From Branchipolynoe longqiensis (lineage: Eukaryota > Annelida > Polychaeta > Phyllodocida > Polynoidae), in assembly GCA_030323885.1 (NCBI GenBank), contig CM059199.1, positions 1,169,923 through 1,233,922 of the forward strand: 64,000 nucleotides of DNA, read 5' to 3'. The notes below the pieces were generated by a model. That model did no database searches. It was not told the DNA's origin and saw only the letters and a program-made list of their open reading frames with translations. Every line of letters begins with the position of its first letter. Within the stretch, counting starts at the first letter, position 1. Positions 21,390 to 31,624 of this stretch are shown here, piece after piece. The position numbers were made by a program, and so were the translations under genes.

Positions 21390-22150
21390 GTGAGCACTCC
21401 CTGACCTGATTTAGACTGGAGGGATATGTGGTCAGGTTTTACATGCAGATCAACCTGCACTAGTAATAATATTATCTATATATTAGTAGTAATGCACATT
21501 GAGCTGCTGATACAACTTGACCCCATAACACTGAGTGATTTCATAACATTCCAGCCTCACTCAGGTCAGAGACATCAGTAAGATCCATCAATTGTTAAAT
21601 GTTCCTTTGGAATGAAATCGACCAGGAAGCACTCCCTCGTAGATACATCGACATATCAGATAATGTTGATCAATACGATAGTGTTGATCTTAGCTTATTT
21701 GTTCATATATCACAAATAATTAAAATAGGATTATAAACCGATACATAAGTGCAATATATTAACATCCTAGGCTACAGAAAAAATAGTGTGAAGCATGGCT
21801 TGAATACATCTGACTGTAAAGTGTATTCCTAATGTTCATACCCTAGATTACAAGCACCACTGGTTAAGAATCGGGGAACGATTCTACATTTTGACTCCAA
21901 TAGACTTTTATCCATACCATTTAAAACCTTTCCCCCAAACTCTTTATCGTGGAACCCCCCTACCCGCCCCCCCCCCCGCCCCACAAACACAACACACCCA
22001 GCTAAAAAAGAAAAAATACCGCCACACATCACTGATATCATTCCACCAACAAGCATTCCGATTATGAAGATCCTATCGCCCCAAACTCGATTGCCGATAA
22101 ACAATGTTCAAGACGTACTGTCGCCAAATATCCGGCGGCCAAACTCATGT
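21390..22150. other. Unassigned sequence
   Basis: Ordinary DNA with C and G runs near 21970 and 22155. The 91-codon minus frame is interrupted by a low-complexity Gly/Arg stretch and shows no recognisable domain. Confidence 0.45.
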
Positions 22151-22269
22151 GTGTGTGTGGGGGGGGGGGGGGGGGGGCAGTTTGTAGGTCACTGGGACTC
22201 GGTTTACCTCGTGGCCTTTCGAGGCTTCCTTTCCAACTCGTGAGTCGTCGGCCATCTTGAACACATTTC

Positions 22270-23175
22270 GGACAGGTGGGGAGAGCGGAGGGGGGTGGGT
22301 GGAGAGGGGGGGGACTGGGGAGGGGGAAGTAGAGAGGGGGAGGGGGGCTGGAGAGGGGGGGATCAGGGGGAGTAGGGAGGGGGCGGGGAGGGGGGAAGGG
22401 CTGGGAAGTGAGGAGGGGCGGAGGAAGTGGGGAGGCGGCGGGAGGATTAGCGGAGGGGAGAGGGGAGAAGGAGTGGAGGAGTGGATTGTTGTTTGTTTGT
22501 TGTTTTACGTCCTAGCAACATTTAATGTCATATCAGGACGAGGCCTTGGGAAGTGGTGAGAGGAAGGGGGAGGGAGAAGGCTGAGGGGAGCGGGAGCGGA
22601 CGGGGGTGGGAGTGGGAGTGGGAGTGGTAGTAGGAGGAGGAGAGGGTGCGACGGGAGTCAGATTTGAGGGGAAGGTGGTCCGGGAGGGGAGTGGCAAGGG
22701 GGGGGGGGGGCAGGGAGCGGAGGGGGGGAGGGGAGGGGAGATGGGGGACTAGGAGGGAGGGGAGGGAGAGGGGAACCGGGAGGGAGAGGGGAGGGGGAGG
22801 AGGGGTGGGGAGATGGGGGGACTGGGAGGGAGGGGGAGGGAGAGGGGAACCGGGAGGGAGAGGGGAGGGGGAGGAGGGGGTGGGGAGATGGTGGACTAGG
22901 AGGGGAGGGGGAGGGCGCGGGGAGATGGGGGACTGGGAGGGTAGGGGGGAGGGGGCCGGGAGGAGGAGGGGAGAGGAAGGGTGAGGGGAAGGGGAGTGGG
23001 GAGGGTAATGGGGAGGGAGATGGGGGAGGAGATGGGGATACTGGGGGGGAGGAGGAGAAGACCGGGTGGGGATGGGGGAGGGGGGAGGGGGTATGGGGGA
23101 GGGGTATGGGGCAGGGTGGGTGGTAAGATGGGATGGGGATAGGGGAGGGGGGGGGGGGGAGAGGAGGAGGTTGGG
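22270..23175. repeat. Purine-rich (G/A) minisatellite
   Basis: Plus strand nearly all G and A (GGGGAGGGGGAGGGAGAGGGG). Reading frames here are artefacts. At 22489-22543 it is interrupted by a SINE tail. Confidence 0.93.
22489..22543 (-). mobile_element. SINE-A A2 tail only
   Basis: Minus-strand 3' end only: GTCCTGATATGACATTAAAT GTTGCTAGGACGTAAAACAA CAAAC. A severely 5'-truncated insertion inside the purine block. Confidence 0.85.
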
Positions 23176-23429
23176 AGAGTGGCGCAGACTGGGTCAGTAG
23201 TGACAGCGCTGGCGGTTCTTATGAGTAGTACATAGCGGGGGTACACCCAGGATGATTAGATTGCCAACGTGGTGTACATGAGCATGAATCATGGCAAGGG
23301 ACGTCCAGAAAGTACGCCACCTTGTGTGTATAGCTGAGCAGATTGTGCACGATCTAACTGTGGCAGAAAGCGGGGATGCGGCGATTTTACCTTCTTTAAC
23401 TTGACCTGTTGTTGTCTCTTTTCCCCCCT

Positions 23430-23462
23430 TAGATGTTGCTAGGACATAACATACCAACAAAC
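23430..23462 (+). mobile_element. SINE-A A2 tail fragment
   Basis: TTAGATGTTGCTAGGACATA ACATACCAACA is the terminal part of the A2 tail. Confidence 0.7.
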
Positions 23463-23909
23463 CGAAAGAAAAAGGGTAGTTTTTTTAAAGACTGGTTCGC
23501 TCTGGTCCGTACAGCATAAGAGGATGAGTTAAGATACAAAGTTGTTTTAAATAGCGAGGTGGAATCTCTGCGTATGTAGCCTACATTTTATGGGGATTGT
23601 TCTTTAAATGTATTAATGTTTATTGTGAAATATGTGTTTAAAGCACGAGAATAAGCATAGCCATGCCAATAAACAAATTGATGTCAGCAACAGCTACACC
23701 TTTGGGGTGTCTCAAACATATAGTGTGCCCTAACCGATATATTGAATGCATGCATGAGGTTCTAATATTATGGATGCTCTGTCGTGTTATATTGTATAGG
23801 TATTTAACATTGAGTGATTTTATATTTGAACACTGATATTCAGGCCCAATGGGTATAACATAGGACATTGTCATATTGAATCAAAAAGGGCATTTCATAA
23901 AGTACCATA

Positions 23910-24085
23910 TAGTAAAGCCTCTCTAACCGACCACTTCAACAGATCGACCACTCCCTTATATCGATCACTTTATTTAAGTCCCAACAATACCATTGGAACC
24001 ATATTCCAGCTGTCTAAACTAACCACCTCCCTAAATGGACCACTTAAAGTCGGGCCCAATGTCGGTCATTTAGAGAGGTTGTACT
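23910..24085. mobile_element. P1 pogo-like MITE
   Basis: AGTAAAGCCTCTCTAACCGA at left, TTAGAGAGGTTGTACTG at right; internal AGATCGACCACTCCCTTATA and GTCCCAACAATACCATTGG. Confidence 0.85.
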
Positions 24086-24107
24086 GTATATATAAATATA
24101 AATATAT

Positions 24108-24297
24108 TCAATGGAACTTCGTTGTAATGCGATCGTTGGGGGTCTATACAATGTCCTTGCGAAAACATTGGGGGCACGTTAAATCAGGGTCAAACTTACT
24201 GAATTAGCTTTGAATTAAAGAATTCTGGATCCTATGAATCATCATGTCATATCCGACTTCGCGTTAAATTGGGGTGCATTATAATGGGGGTTCACTG
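24108..24297. mobile_element. P3 pogo/Tigger-like MITE
   Basis: AATGGAACTTCGTTGTAATG at left pairs with CATTATAATGGGGGTTCACTG at the right. The right end ACTG plus TA flank matches the P1/P2 logic, but the body is unrelated (GGGTCAAACTTACTGAATTA). The motif of uncharged 'GAACTTCGTTGTAATGCG' ends is a third family. Confidence 0.65.
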
Positions 24298-24384
24298 TAT
24301 GCATATATATAATATTAATTGACCACCCCATACATGGGATATACTAGAGCTTCGGGACATTGTTCTTGATAAGAAATGTGAAGG

Positions 24385-24658
24385 AAGTAAGAAGACATAA
24401 ATAAGGCCCGTCCTGATATGACCTTAGATGTTGCTAGGACGTAAGACAACAACACACCAACATAAATAAGGATACATACATCAAGTAGGTGACAATAATG
24501 GAAGCGCTACATGCCCTCACCAAGTAAGAACACATAAATAAGGCCCGTCCTGATATGACCTTAGATGTTGCTAGGACGTAAAACAACAACAGACCAACAT
24601 AAATACGAATACATACATCAAGTAGGTGACAATAATGGAAGTGCTACATGCCCTCACC
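24385..24658 (+). repeat. 137-bp tandem duplication containing a SINE-A A2 tail
   Basis: Two units start at 24385 and 24522 (AAGTAAGAAGACATAAATAA / AAGTAAGAACACATAAATAA). Each contains GGCCCGTCCTGATATGACCT, TAGATGTTGCTAGGACGTAA and the same 3' flank (CATCAAGTAGGTGACAATAA TGGAAG). The SINE tail and its flank were duplicated together after insertion. Confidence 0.9.
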
Positions 24659-24661
24659 AAG

Positions 24662-25255
24662 ATACCGTGTACTGATGGTACCTGGTTATGTAGAAGATTG
24701 AGGGGCAGATGATTTCGGCCCGGCACCCCCCCCCCTCCTACACAAGATGAATTTGCCCTAGCAACAGCTAAGGTTATATATGGGTGAATGCAGATTCATG
24801 GACATGCATAGGCATACTAGCTGCACAGTGCTGCACAGTGAGCGAAGCACTAACTGATTGCATCCTATCATTGGCAGAGCCAGAGAGTGGAGATAGAACT
24901 AGCAATGATGCAATGTCCTTCTAGAATTAACAACGGTGCAATGTCATCAGTTCTGGTCGGTCTTGAAATCGAACCCATAACCTCCACCACAGTTCACATA
25001 CATCCTAGCCAAACAGTCGCCCAAGGTATGGTGTGATTTCGTAAATTAATCCACATGTTTGTTTGTGGCATATTGGTGAATTAACCCGAAGAATGTGGAC
25101 CTCTTGAAGAAGGTGAGCATCTTAGGAGCAACTCGCATAGGCTGAGCAGCTCGGCAGAAGGGCAGATGGGGGAGATACCGATCGGATAATGGTGGAGATC
25201 AGAACAGAGAAGGATAATTGACTGCCATGCTTTTGCTTCTTTGTCAATGAGATGA
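24662..25255. other. Unassigned sequence
   Basis: No repeat boundary recognised apart from a C run at 24727; no convincing coding frame. Confidence 0.4.
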
Positions 25256-25273
25256 TTTGGGGGGGGGGGGGGG

Positions 25274-25486
25274 TTGACTAAGCAGGGGAAATTTCAATTG
25301 CGGACAATTGGTCTTCCTCCTTGCCCGGCTCCCTGCCCTATTCCTAGTAATTCAGAACGCCAGGTTAGGTAGCGACAAGTAACAATTTTTAAGTCATTGA
25401 TTTGACTTTGACCAGGGATGCGAATCCCACGACCTACCAAAATGGAAGGTGGACGCTCAACTCTTTCGGCCATCCCATCTGGTCTA
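25274..25486 (-). mobile_element. SINE-A, tail type A1
   Basis: Minus-strand copy with head GATGGGATGGCCGAAAGAGT, degraded B box, CTAGGAATAGGGCAGGGAGC and TTTCCCCTGCTTAGTCAAC. Confidence 0.85.
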
Positions 25487-25955
25487 GCATTTCTTACCCA
25501 AATATGTATGATAAGATGGCACCACGTGAAAATCCACACAGTATTTATTTCTTGCAAAATCGGCAAATCCCATAACAAAAAAAATCAGGTGAATAGACTT
25601 TTATTTCATTTTCTTTTGAAATAAGAGCATTAACAGGAAATAAAATGTGCTTAATATTATTTCAGATAGATTGGTAAAATTGGTATTTTTTTAATTCATG
25701 CTCAGATATGCTCAATTATTGCGACGGTCCCAGTGAACATGTTACTTTATTGATTGCAGCTTTGTCTGTACTGCTAGAAGCACACACACACCCAATTGTA
25801 TGAGCGTGAATGCCGTAGTCATTGCTGAACCGGATATGACGCGGGCAGGTGTTGCTTTCTCTGTGTGCTTGAGATTAGAGCCTCCTAGACTACGCTTGCT
25901 TTGTACCGATAGAGTGGGGAGTAGAAGCAGGTGCCATTTTGAATAGGCAGTCACA

Positions 25956-25965
25956 GCGCATGCGC
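25956..25965. promoter_or_regulatory. Perfect NRF-1-type palindrome GCGCATGCGC
   Basis: A lone GCGCATGCGC within a mildly GC-rich, repeat-free stretch (25780-26090). It matches the animal NRF-1 consensus. There is no TSS or exon evidence, so function is speculative. Confidence 0.25.
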
Positions 25966-26135
25966 TGGTGTGATAGTCACAGTGAGCAGCTTTGAGTACC
26001 TCGGAGCAATTCGGAGCAGCTACGTAATCACTGCACGTAGAGCTGCACATACCCCCATCTGGTGGTCGAAGCATACTACAGAATATCCAGTTCTAGCCCA
26101 ACCCTAGCAAGGAACCAACATTGTCTATAGATATA

Positions 26136-26194
26136 CAGTAAAACCTCTCTACATCGACCGAGCTTGGGACCGACTTTAAATGGTCCAATACCAT
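26136..26194. mobile_element. P1 MITE, left end only
   Basis: CAGTAAAACCTCTCTACATC through GGGACCGACTTTAAATGGTCC, then broken directly against an M1 fragment. Confidence 0.75.
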
Positions 26195-26342
26195 TTATAT
26201 TAAACTGCTTCAGTATTCGTTTATATATTGCAACAAATGTTTAATAAATGCCTCAGTGTCTAATTTAGATATGTAGAATCAAATCTGGATAATTGCTTTG
26301 GTTTTGAAAATTCAATATTTTCATCGGACTATCCAGTTTTAC
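26195..26342. mobile_element. M1 MITE, one half
   Basis: GCAACAAATGTTTAATAAAT through AGAATCAAATCTGGATAATT to TCATCGGACTATCCAG. A small further M1 end lies at 26505-26547 (GAAAATTTGATATTTCAGCA ... CTATGCAGCTTTAA). Confidence 0.75.
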
Positions 26343-26589
26343 ACAAAGCATGACTTTGTTGTAGGATGTGTGAAGTAGCATGATTGATTGTCCGAAGGGT
26401 AATCTGGATAGAGATTTGGTTTATCCTGACCTATGACCTTAAAATGACGAACAACACACATTATTACATGCTAAGCAGTTATTTCTGAGGGGACAACAAT
26501 ATGATTTTTGAAAATTTGATATTTCAGCAGACTATGCAGCTTTAAATGGTGGTGAATATGACATTGGTTGGGACTATGATTGGGACTTG

Positions 26590-26640
26590 GTTTGTTGTTG
26601 TTTTACGTCCTAGCAACATCTAAGGTCATATCAGGACGGA
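26590..26640 (-). mobile_element. SINE-A A2 tail only
   Basis: GTCCTGATATGACCTTAGAT GTTGCTAGGACGTAAAACAA CAAC on the minus strand; severely 5'-truncated. Confidence 0.85.
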
Positions 26641-27129
26641 CAACAATATGAGTGCACCAAGGCACCGAAGAGCTTGGAACTGTAAATAAAGCTCTTCAGC
26701 GTAGCAGAGCTTGGTGGCGTAAAACTAAAAACATGAAATGGCTTCAAATTTAAGGGTGAGTAATTACCGACTTAAAAGGAAAACTTGAGCCATCAATCAG
26801 TATTATTCCGTATAAACTGGAGTTATGCCCTTTTAAATGATCCCTTTTGCAAGACCTGTGGGTAGGTCAAGACATGGCAAATGGGCCACCTATTGCCTTA
26901 GATTTATAACTGAAGTGAAATTCTCAGTTTAAATATCTGGACACACTTAGCGTTTTATTAGACGGAATTAGTCTAGGTATGGGGGTTTTGCAGTACCTCC
27001 AATATCTTAGGCGCTAAAATACCTCAGGGAGTTTGACGCCCCTGCCTTGCAAAGTTGTAAACCACTGCCTTGTGGTACAGGTTCTTGATAGAACCGAAGG
27101 CTAAGGGAGCAAACCCTAACAGAAAACCA

Positions 27130-27400
27130 TGTTACCATGGCAGCATTAAGGGTGGTTATGAATGGAACTCCCAACATCTGCCAGCCAGCCACTGCAGGGC
27201 AAATATTTTGCACCTGTCTTGACGTGTTCTTGCCAGTATGAGACCTCTATTTGCTCCCCGAGAGTGCCGCTAGTAACTTGCAAAAGCCAGCAGCACTTCA
27301 ACACTTTGCAAGCAGCGTTTATGAAATGTAGAACCGCACAAAATCAGTAGCAGTTAAGTAATGAAAGCAGTCTTTGTCGCATTGTGACTGTCAGCACCCA
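27130..27400 (+). pseudogene. Decayed LINE 3' end
   Basis: The last ~50 bp (GCAGTTAAGTAATGAAAGCA GTCTTTGTCGCATTGTGACT GTCAGC) match the 3' UTR of the LINE fragment at 10590-10915. Upstream, broken frames contain a Cys-rich stretch (TCSCQYETSICSPR) that resembles the C-terminal CxxC...H zinc-finger-like ends of LINE ORF2 proteins. In-frame stops show it is dead. Confidence 0.5.
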
Positions 27401-27779
27401 TTAGTAAACCCATTAGTTTGTCAAGGAGCCCCCCCCCCCTTTCCCCTCACCCTCCACCTAACCCACCTCGGGTATATCTCACAGATAATCCCACCACCAC
27501 TACCACCACACCAAAAAAAGAGGGGGAAATAAAAAAGGAAAAAAAGAAAAAAGAGACTAATCTTAGGAGACATAAGCCATGTATTCACGTCAAGAAGCTA
27601 CATGGAGGGAAATGACATGGAAAGTTACAAATGCAGACTGCGTGCCTGGAAATCGCTAACAAAGTTTCAAGAAAAACATTCCTTGCGAGTTTACAGTGTG
27701 TGCCTTCCTCGAATGTTTCAAAGTGTTAGCGTGGAGAAAAGGTAGACTACAGCCATCCGATCCAGAGCTGTAGAAGCTA

Positions 27780-27781
27780 TG

Positions 27782-27827
<46 letters not shown>

Positions 27828-27875
27828 GTTATATATTATATATATCTATATATATATATATATGTGTGTGTCTAT
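27780..27875. repeat. (TA)n microsatellite
   Basis: TA and TATATC/TATATG simple repeats. Confidence 0.9.
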
Positions 27876-27920
27876 ATAGCTATATACTATGTACAAAAAG
27901 AAGTATGTATGCATAGCTTT

Positions 27921-27985
27921 AGTACCCGTCCTGATATGACCTTAGCTGTTGCCAGGGCGTAACACTTCAACAATCAACTAACTAA
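27921..27985 (+). mobile_element. SINE-A A2 tail only
   Basis: GTACCCGTCCTGATATGACC TTAGCTGTTGCCAGGGCGTA ACACTTCAACAATCAAC. Confidence 0.85.
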
Positions 27986-28206
27986 TCCTGAGGGACCAGC
28001 GGATGTAAGAATACACTTATTAGCTCAAGTAGGAGGTTAGAGATCCACTCACCCTAATCCCAATCTGAACCATCTCTGATAACTTAGTGCAATAAGAAGG
28101 TGTGTGTGTGTGTGTGGGGGGGGGGGGGTGAGCAGCTCACGGGTTCACTGCGCATGCTCTTCGGAGAAGAATTCACTCCATTGGCTACAACAAGTTCCTG
28201 ATTGGT

Positions 28207-28452
28207 TCGTTGTTGGAGTTTTACATCCTGGCAACATCTAAGGTCATATCAGGATGGGTACCGACTTGTGCCAGTGTGCACTAATGGAGAATTTATAGTG
28301 CTGCCCCACTGGGAGATCAGACCACCAGCACCATGACCTGATATCCCACTCAGTCACATTATACTGACACTGAGCCAGTCAGTTCTTGCCCTATCCTAAT
28401 AATGCCGAGCGTTTGGCTAGGAAGCTACAAGTATCAATTTTTTAAGTCATTG
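28207..28452 (-). mobile_element. SINE-A, tail type A2, head missing
   Basis: Minus copy from the body (CAATGACTTAAAAAATTGAT ACTTGTAGCTTCCTAGCC) to the tail AAACTCCAACAACGAACC. The 5' truncation point at 28452 directly abuts a caspase-like open segment. Confidence 0.88.
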
Positions 28453-28547
28453 CCATCTTTTCTGGTCAAACGATTCCTGGTGATGCCACAGAAATAATGG
28501 TAAACCCAATGAGAGGAGTGTGCATCATCAACAATCTCAGCATCCCC
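28452..28547 (+). pseudogene. Caspase-like exon fragment (tentative)
   Basis: An open stretch of about 32 codons reads FSGQTIPGDATEIMVNPM then RGVCIINNLSIP. Caspase large subunits begin with a comparable segment, a Tyr/Met-x-Met motif followed by P-x-x-G-x-C-[LI]-I-I-N-N before the first helix. The match to R-G-V-C-I-I-N-N is suggestive. The catalytic His (SHG) and Cys (QACxG) blocks are not seen downstream, and I cannot place a splice donor after it. It may be an exon remnant, a single exon of a larger gene whose others lie elsewhere, or coincidence. Confidence 0.22.
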
Positions 28548-28549
28548 CA

Positions 28550-29070
28550 CCCACCACCACACACCACACACCACCTCCACCACCCTTTCCCACAAACAAG
28601 AAAGGGTTAGCTGGAATCTTGAGGCAACTGGAAGGAGCTAGTTGAAAGCCAGTGTTGAAGGGCACGGCCCAGAGCTTGTAGCGAACATGATACTGAAAGC
28701 GTCTCGATTCCACTTAAGCTTAGACCAGTAGATCTGTGAGCAGAAGAGAAAAAAGAGGTTCATACATCTCAAATGCAGAGAATCCTTCGCTGTGAGAATG
28801 GGATATCACTTATGGCCATAAACTCTGGGCGCATAGCTCTCAAGCCAGTTCACCTTTCCAGTGATGAGATACAAGGCCGACTTTGATGCCCATTGTTGTC
28901 AACTGCTGGTGTTGATTAACTGATAGCAGATGGTTCTTGCAACGATTCTGGAAGAGGCTGCAATAATATTGAGCCTGAGACTTTGAGGGAAAATGAATAC
29001 CTGTGTTTCACATGTTCTAATCAAAATATGAAATGAATTAAGTTCTTTCCATATACGAGTATGAATAAGC
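28550..29070. other. Unassigned sequence
   Basis: CACCACACACC-type simple repeat at 28545-28590, then repeat-free DNA with only short frames. Confidence 0.4.
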
Positions 29071-29078
29071 GTCATATA

Positions 29079-29320
29079 CAGAAAAACCTCTCTAAATCGA
29101 CCGACGATGGGACCGACTTTAAATGGTACATTTAGGGAGGGGGTCGGTGTAGGGAGGTTTTTTTAATCATTACAATTGTATAGTATGGGCGATCGGTTGG
29201 GTTTGTTTGTTTGTTGTTGTTTTACGTCCTAGCAACATCTAAGGTCATATCAGATCGGTTGGGATCCAAATAAAGCGATCGATATATGGAAGTGGTCGAT
29301 CTGTGGAGGTGGTTTTACTG
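29079..29320. mobile_element. P1 MITE interrupted by a SINE tail
   Basis: CAGAAAAACCTCTCTAAATC ... GGTGGTTTTACTG, with CGATGGGACCGACTTTAAAT and AGTGGTCGATCTGTGGAGGT inside. It is split at 29202-29252 by a 51-bp SINE-A tail. Confidence 0.88.
29202..29252 (-). mobile_element. 51-bp SINE-A A2 tail insertion with 11-bp TSD
   Basis: The insert is only the 3' end of SINE-A: TGATATGACCTTAGATGTTG CTAGGACGTAAAACAACAAC (AAAC)n on the minus strand. It is flanked by perfect GATCGGTTGGG at 29191-29201 and 29253-29263. P1 copies elsewhere show the uninterrupted site. This is a clean example of an extremely 5'-truncated retroposition. Confidence 0.92.
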
Positions 29321-29516
29321 CATTTCAAAATGGCCGCAGTATCAAATAAATTTGCTTTAAAAGAAGCCACCCCCAGCCCAAAAAAATATCTAGGTCTATA
29401 TATGTTGGAATAGGCTTTCACACATAGAATTGGCAATGCGCCAGCATTTATTATTGGATGCTACTTGGTAGAATCCATTACGATTAAGACAGCATATTCA
29501 TGCAATAGGCGATATA

Positions 29517-29900
29517 ATGAATACAGGGCCCTCGCGTTGCATTATTTACAATGAAATGAAATTGGATAAATTGCAATTTGGATGTAAAGTTGAGGAATGT
29601 TTAAGTCGCTGCAATTATTGGTTTTACGATAATGACTTTGTGAATTTATCTCCAACAGCAACAGCAGCGCAATGCCGAGCTTGCACATTTGCATTCAGTG
29701 TTCCTGTTAATATTACTACAGTTGCGATGCCAGCTTTGCGCTTTTTACTGTCGGATTTATCTGCATTGGGGGGGGGGGCATTATGAGCTGCGATATTATG
29801 TGCACCAGACACACATAAAATCAAATATACGCTCAGCTACAATAATCGCACTAAGCTACAACATCCTGACATATGTACGGCAGGCATTACTGTTATATTA
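29517..29900. other. Unassigned sequence
   Basis: An 89-codon plus frame (Cys-containing, with ATAAQCRACTFAFSVPVN) has no recognisable domain, and a frame on the other strand overlaps it. Not called as a gene. Confidence 0.3.
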
Positions 29901-30058
29901 ATGCTTTTATATCCAAATGTATGTCACTTTTTTTGGTGGGTTTTCGGGAGTTTCTGCGGGGCGAAGTTGGGGGGAGGGGGGGGGGGAGGGGAGGTTTGCT
30001 TTCTTTTGCTTTCTTCTTTTACCAAGCCCATTTTTGATTGTTTTACCAATATTACTAC

Positions 30059-30391
30059 GATTGTTTGCTGGAGTTTTACATCCTGGCAACATATAAGGTC
30101 ATATCAGGATAAGCACCGACTTGTGACAGTGCACACTGATGGCGACTTTTTAATGTTGCCCACTAAGACCAAGCCACCAGCACCATGATCTGATTTCCTA
30201 CTCACTCATATTATCCTGGTACTGAGCTAACTAATCCGTACCCTGTCCTAGTAATGTCGAGCGCCAGGATAGGTAGTGAAAAATATACATTTCGTAAGTC
30301 ATTAGTTTGACTCTCCCGGGTTTCGAACTCCTAACCTTCCGCACGGGAAAGCTGCACTCTACCGATTCGGCCACCGCGTCCGGTCGACACG
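30059..30391 (-). mobile_element. SINE-A, tail type A2, GC-rich head variant
   Basis: Minus copy whose head begins CCGGACGCGGTGGCCGAATC. Tail ends GTAAAACTCCAGCAAACAATC. ATTACTAC occurs on both sides (30051-30058 and 30392-30399), an 8-bp target-site duplication candidate. Confidence 0.88.
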
Positions 30392-30717
30392 ATTACTACC
30401 AAGACATAATGTGTGCTTAGAAAAGTAAGCACATACATCCTCAAGTATTGCTCTTGCATTGTGCATGGATGTCACTCAACATAGTAGGCACAAGAATTGC
30501 TGCGTTCCCATTAAATGAAAAATTGCAATTGAAAAAGTATCGAAGAAAGCCCAGCCGATCAATTCTCTTTTCAACGGCGCTAAAGGAGGGAAGAGGGGGG
30601 GGGGGGACTGACAAGTTAAAAAGTTGCATTGTGAGCGGTTTTTGATTCCCTAACAAATATATTGCCGACTTTGGTGTTATTTGTATTACACCGACCCCCT
30701 CCCTAAATGCTCCCCCC

Positions 30718-30850
30718 ATGCCATCCCCTGCCCCGCCCTGTCCCCGCCCCGCCCTGCCCCGCCCCGCCCCGCCCCCGTCCCGCCATGCCCCCGCCCGCCC
30801 CGCCCCGCCCTGCCCCGCCCCGACCCGCCCCGCCCCGCCGCGCCCCCTGC
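30718..30850. repeat. CCCCGCCCTG simple repeat
   Basis: GC-only low-complexity array (CCCCGCCCCGCCC). The Pro/Arg/Ala open frames in all directions are artefacts. Confidence 0.92.
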
Positions 30851-31315
30851 CACATCCCTTCTGTCCCTCAAGTTTGGGTTCACACAAATTGCAAAGTTGT
30901 CGAGGTGTGAATGAACAATTTTCAAGTGAGAAATACAGAAAGAAACGCAGTCAGGGGTGGAAGGGCGCGCGTGTACAAATCAGGGTAGGGAGGTGGTGGT
31001 GGTGGTGGGGGGGGGGGGGGGGGGCAGTATCCAGATTACTTAGTACCTGGCACCCTGCCCACCTTTAAAACGTAATCAGGTGCTGCGTTGTAGGAGGATT
31101 TAGGCATCCAGGCATCGATCAGCTCTTTGCGAACGTATGACTGTGACTATGAGTGTATCGGGTGTAGAGTGTTAGTTGGGGTGCTGTTGTGGGTTTTCGT
31201 GGATGGGTTTGGGGTTTTGGTGGGGGGGGGGGGGAGTTGGCGGGGGGGGGGGTTTAGAATAGGGGGGAAGCTAAACAGATACGCAATAATTTATGTTAAT
31301 CCCCGCTCGCAGTAG

Positions 31316-31400
31316 ATTGGCTGCGCTAACCAATAAGCAACTTTTAAACGCTCGTTCGTCATGAATATAAACGGCCGCTCAAGCAGGCTGCCAGACAGGC
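31316..31400 (+). promoter_or_regulatory. TATA/CCAAT promoter-like cluster
   Basis: An inverted CCAAT box ATTGG (31316-31320), a direct CCAAT (31330-31334) and TATAAAC (31366-31372) sit in typical order and spacing, about 30 bp between the second CCAAT and the TATA-like box. Transcription would start near 31395-31400 on the plus strand. No exon is confirmed. Confidence 0.3.
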
Positions 31401-31624
31401 TGAAGCTGTATAAGAGATGTAACGCAGATATATTGGTGCGGGGAGGGATGTAACCCCTTACCCCCCCTCCCGCCCGCCCTGCCTAACCCTCCGGCACCCA
31501 CACCTCCCCCCCCCCCACCCCCACCCCGGCTCCTTCCCACTGCCCTGCAGTGGTGCCTTGCCCATGTGTACATTTCGGCACTAACTCTACACAAATATCC
31601 ATTATCCAGCTATGGCTTATGGAA

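Noticed and set aside
22257..23246. Gly/Arg- and Pro-rich frames
   Set aside because: Purine-rich simple sequence.
25742..26074. 110-codon minus-strand frame
   Set aside because: It is not covered by a repeat and has many Cys/Ser residues, but I see no domain, signal peptide or splice context to support it.
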